Positions 61,601-64,000 of a stretch of DNA of 64,000 nt are shown one piece after another. Positions within the stretch are counted from its first letter, which is position 1; each line of letters opens with the position of its first letter. The notes beneath the pieces are model-generated. The model searched no databases. It had not been told where the DNA came from and worked only from the letters and a program-made list of their open reading frames with translations. Origin of the DNA: Annona cherimola (taxonomy: Eukaryota; Streptophyta; Magnoliopsida; Magnoliales; Annonaceae). The position numbers and the translations under genes were made by a program. The stretch is from assembly GCA_030490835.1 (NCBI GenBank), contig CM059975.1, positions 16,063,579 to 16,127,578 of the forward strand. Reading direction: 5' to 3'.

Positions 61601-62583
61601 GGAAGCTCAAATATGAGTATGTTTTCTGCCTCACTATCTGCAAGTGCTAAAAAAGTTAGTCTAGCTTCTGCCAACCATTAATATAGTAACTTAGTAGAAA
61701 CCAACAATGATTTTATCACAACAGATGAGACATTGGAGGAATTTGCTGGATGGTTCAATTTGGCATGAAATTAAAATGTTTTTGGTCTTTCAGTTGGCAT
61801 GAGTATGTCCTGCCCAATATTCCTGGCTTACTGTTTGCACTATGTGTGGACTAGTTCCCATGCTGAAGAACTACAGAGCACGATCTTTATCATACTGTAA
61901 GTGTTTGGTTTAAAGCAGTTAGGATGTATTTGGTAGGTGTAAAGGGGCCATATGCCATCACCTTTTCCCTATCCTTTAGCGTGATGTGAAAACCTATCCG
62001 CTTCATGGTCAGTCCTATGATTGAATCTGTCAATTTTTTTTTTCTTTATTTACTTCATGACTTACATCATTGATGGCTCCTTTTCCAATATCATTTGTTT
62101 TGCACTCAATATTGAATTGAATTCTTTATTTCTAATGATCTGGTCTGAATGCAGTTTTTTAAACACCTAATCATTTCTTCTTACTTTGCCTGGCCACACA
62201 TCTAGGCAGCACATGCCACGTGCTACTCACTATTTGCTACAACGTCATTGTTGGCTTGAGGCATATTGCAAAGTTAACTCAAAAGCATGGCTGGGGGAAC
62301 ATCTTGTCTTCGCTTAGTTAATTTATTATCCAGAGATAAGTAACTCAGATGAAATGAGATCATATTCTGCTGGATTATGAATGAAATTACGTCTCATTCA
62401 AGTGAATCAATCGCAATTTTTAGGTCTGCAAAACCAAGGTTGTTTTTGGGTTGGACTACTAATTTTAATCTCAGCTTTTTTCCATGCAGGTTCGAGTTTG
62501 TACCATTTGAAGATTTCAAAGTTGGACTAGATAAGGCTCTTGGAAAACTAGGAAGTCATCCAAAGCAGATTATTAAGTTTTAG
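55606..62583 (+). CDS. mitochondrial enoyl-ACP/CoA reductase (MECR)
   Basis: NADPH-dependent trans-2-enoyl reductase carrying out the last reduction in mitochondrial type II fatty acid synthesis, which supplies octanoyl chains for lipoate. Ten exons: 55606-55751, 55927-56024, 57054-57185, 57366-57509, 57622-57724, 58800-58899, 58986-59062, 59141-59219, 61498-61616 and 62490-62583. All phases agree, giving 363 residues. Residues 1 to about 30 are Arg/Ser/Thr-rich without acidic residues, a mitochondrial targeting peptide. SKAVVYEQQGPPEQV opens the MDR fold. APINPSDINRIEG is followed by GVYPIRPPVPAIGGYEGVG, in which Tyr84 corresponds to the proposed catalytic tyrosine. The nucleotide-binding motif QNGATSIVGQ is near 179-188, with GGTMVTYGGMSKKPI and LTLRGFWLQKWM later. 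It ends FKVGLDKALGKLGSHPKQII. Exon 6 is flanked by a 1.1-kb intron and exon 9 by a 2.3-kb intron rich in transposons. Nothing essential is missing. Confidence 0.96.
58025..58135. repeat. intronic repeat with GCACAAGG / GAGCGAAGCGAGG motifs
   Basis: A short stretch in MECR intron 5 containing AAGGGCACAAGGCACACTC, CCCTTGTGGCCTGGGC and CACCTGAGCGAAGCGAGG. This resembles a common plant intronic repeat built of degenerate GGCGC-type words. Class not assigned. Confidence 0.4.
59605..60013. mobile_element. Tourist-like MITE (second family) in MECR intron 8
   Basis: A 409-bp element starting GGGTCTGTTTGGTA and ending TACCAAACAGACCC (perfect 14-bp inverted ends), flanked by TAA on both sides (59602-59604 and 60014-60016). 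The interior is less AT-rich and unlike family T. The ends and TAA duplication fit PIF/Harbinger. Confidence 0.88.
60173..60440 (+). mobile_element. Tourist-like MITE (family T) in MECR intron 8
   Basis: Starts GGATGTGTTTGGC and ends GTCAAACACACC. The inside carries the family motifs AATAAAGTTAAAATAAAAAT and GGGTAGTTGTATAGGAAG. About 160 bp from the other MITE in the same intron. Confidence 0.8.
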
Positions 62584-64000
62584 GCATCTGACAGAATAGT
62601 GAAATCTTGAAAATCATTTGGCCTGCAATATTCAGTGTAGAAATTGAGGTATATGAACGAGTAATATGAGGAGAACTTAGGATGCACCTCTGCTAGTGCA
62701 GGATGGGCCAGTCAATTTATTTTCTCTTCTGAATTATTGGATGTGTCTTGGGCATAATGAAATGACCGTTTGTATTAAAGCTTTTGTTGTCTAACTCTCC
62801 CTCTGAGAAAACCGGGTCTGGGTTTGGTTCAGGTTTTTTGGAAAAAAAAAAAAAAAAAAAGAGGTGTTTTGACCCGATCCATAGTGAACTAGGACTGGGT
62901 CCAACCGAACCTAGGCTGTGATCTTTCACGGACCAGCTGTAGCCTATTGAAAGGGATGCTACCTAACGAGACCTCAAACTGAACCGAGTTTTGCACCCCC
63001 AATTCATTCCACATGACACATGCACCGCCTAATTCTATGTCGTTGAAAAAGCGGCAATCAACTTCCCTTTCTTTTTTCTTTTTTTTTAATCTGTCGTCTT
63101 CATATTTTGTTCATCACATCAAATGTAACCTTTCTTTGCATGTATCTCAGTCCAACTCCTTATTCTCTCTTCATCATTGATCCCAATGTTACAGAGTCAG
63201 GAATCCTGTAACTGCAACATCTGTACAAACGGCTGTCACCCCCTTATATTTTACAAATTTCTATTGACTTCACAGTTCACGCCTTTTGATGCGTTTATGA
63301 ACAGCATGCTTTCAAGATGTCTTCAATATTTGGCTCATCTCCAGCTTCCTTGTCCTGTTCAAAACCACGGTATCTTCAGCAAGTTACAACAAAGACCACC
63401 AAGTATTGATAAAATAGTGAGGAAAACAAATCACTCCATGTGTTTGCAGGTCTAAGCAAGCAATTCTGAAAATTCCAGTTCACAATGCCTGCCTTTCATT
63501 AAAAAAAGAGTTCATTTCAGTTCCTAGGATCACAAGAAGAAAAATTCATCTTCAATAAAGAATGTATAACTTAATGTTAGAGAGTGAATAAGTATAAGAT
63601 CATGTCAATATTTATCATCATTTTAAGTTGCTATCCTATTACATTGTCTTACCAGTACCCGAAATATGTTGGTTTTTTGTTAATTGATCTACTTTAGGGT
63701 GCTGACACTGGCATTTAAGGCCCTTATAAATCAAAGTTGAGGTTCTCTTTCTGGATCTGGTCATCATTGAACGTTGTCTCTTAGTAGATCTGATCTAGGA
63801 TAAAGGAACTTCTATTCACCGCAACAGAGCGATTAAAATCTCAGAAAGTACAACGCAGTACCCTGTCACGCTGATCTAATTGCAGAAGTATCTCTCAACA
63901 ACTATCCGGGCTAATTCCGGACAAATACAAGCAAATTTCCCTCCTTACAGCTATTACATGGACCACCTTTTACACCCATCTTCTAGGGGATTCGGCCTCC
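62584..64000. other. MECR 3' region and unassigned DNA
   Basis: The left part is the probable 3'UTR. Around 62830-62999 a segment with an internal poly-A run ends GAGTTTTGCACCCCCA, resembling the right end of a hAT-type element without a left partner. A 92-codon frame at 63177-63455 has no family features. At the far edge, minus-strand codons from 63998 to a TAA at 63954-63956 read RPNPLEDGCKRWSM and could be the last codons of a gene lying beyond the window. Confidence 0.4.

Noticed and set aside
63954..63998. Possible last codons of a minus-strand gene at the window edge
   Set aside because: Only about 14 codons are visible and no family can be assigned; left as a remark in the edge annotation.

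Overview
This window is nuclear DNA from a flowering plant. The genes are split by GT-AG introns, the intergenic DNA is AT-rich and full of small transposable elements, and the recognisable proteins are plant-type (a chloroplast 2-Cys peroxiredoxin with transit peptide, a TRANSPARENT TESTA 9 homologue, a plant-type short-chain dehydrogenase, a mitochondrial enoyl reductase). The species cannot be named from the sequence. I found no bacterial, viral or organellar DNA and no CRISPR.

Layout from left to right. 1-1417: no gene seen. 1418-6409 (minus): four-exon FAD oxidoreductase of the AIFM2/FSP1-like family. 6410-14104: repeat-rich; foldback and Tourist-like MITEs, a broken CIPK kinase fragment between two diverged direct repeats, a complete non-autonomous hAT-like element. 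14105-26553 (plus): 19-exon TT9/GFS9 (CLEC16A-like) gene. 28130-32678 (plus): seven-exon chloroplast 2-Cys peroxiredoxin (BAS1 type) with a 14-bp G-box palindrome upstream. 35063-35308 (minus): an 81-residue protein I do not recognise, probably with a long 5'UTR intron. 38730-40194: Mutator-like element with long terminal inverted repeats and a 9-bp target duplication. 40292-42649 (plus): four-exon NSRP1-like splicing regulator. 42650-47210: repeats. 47211-50639 (plus): two-exon short-chain dehydrogenase whose tiny first exon lies 2.6 kb upstream of the second. 50640-55605: LTR-like fragment, nested MITEs and a truncated hAT copy. 55606-62583 (plus): ten-exon mitochondrial enoyl-ACP/CoA reductase (MECR). 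62584-64000: no complete gene.

The genes do not form a pathway; this is ordinary plant gene order. Three concern redox or lipid chemistry in different compartments (AIFM2-like oxidoreductase, plastid peroxiredoxin, mitochondrial MECR), but the sequence shows no functional link between them.

The most distinctive content is the transposon layer. One Tourist-like MITE family (ends like GGGTGTGTTTGG, about 280 bp, TTA/TAA target duplications) occurs at least a dozen times. At two places a copy has inserted into another copy, and at a third a hAT-like element has inserted into a copy. I found nothing I would call a new biological system. The best leads are the Mutator-like element 98 bp from the NSRP1 start codon, the remote first exon of the dehydrogenase, and the short divergent TT9.
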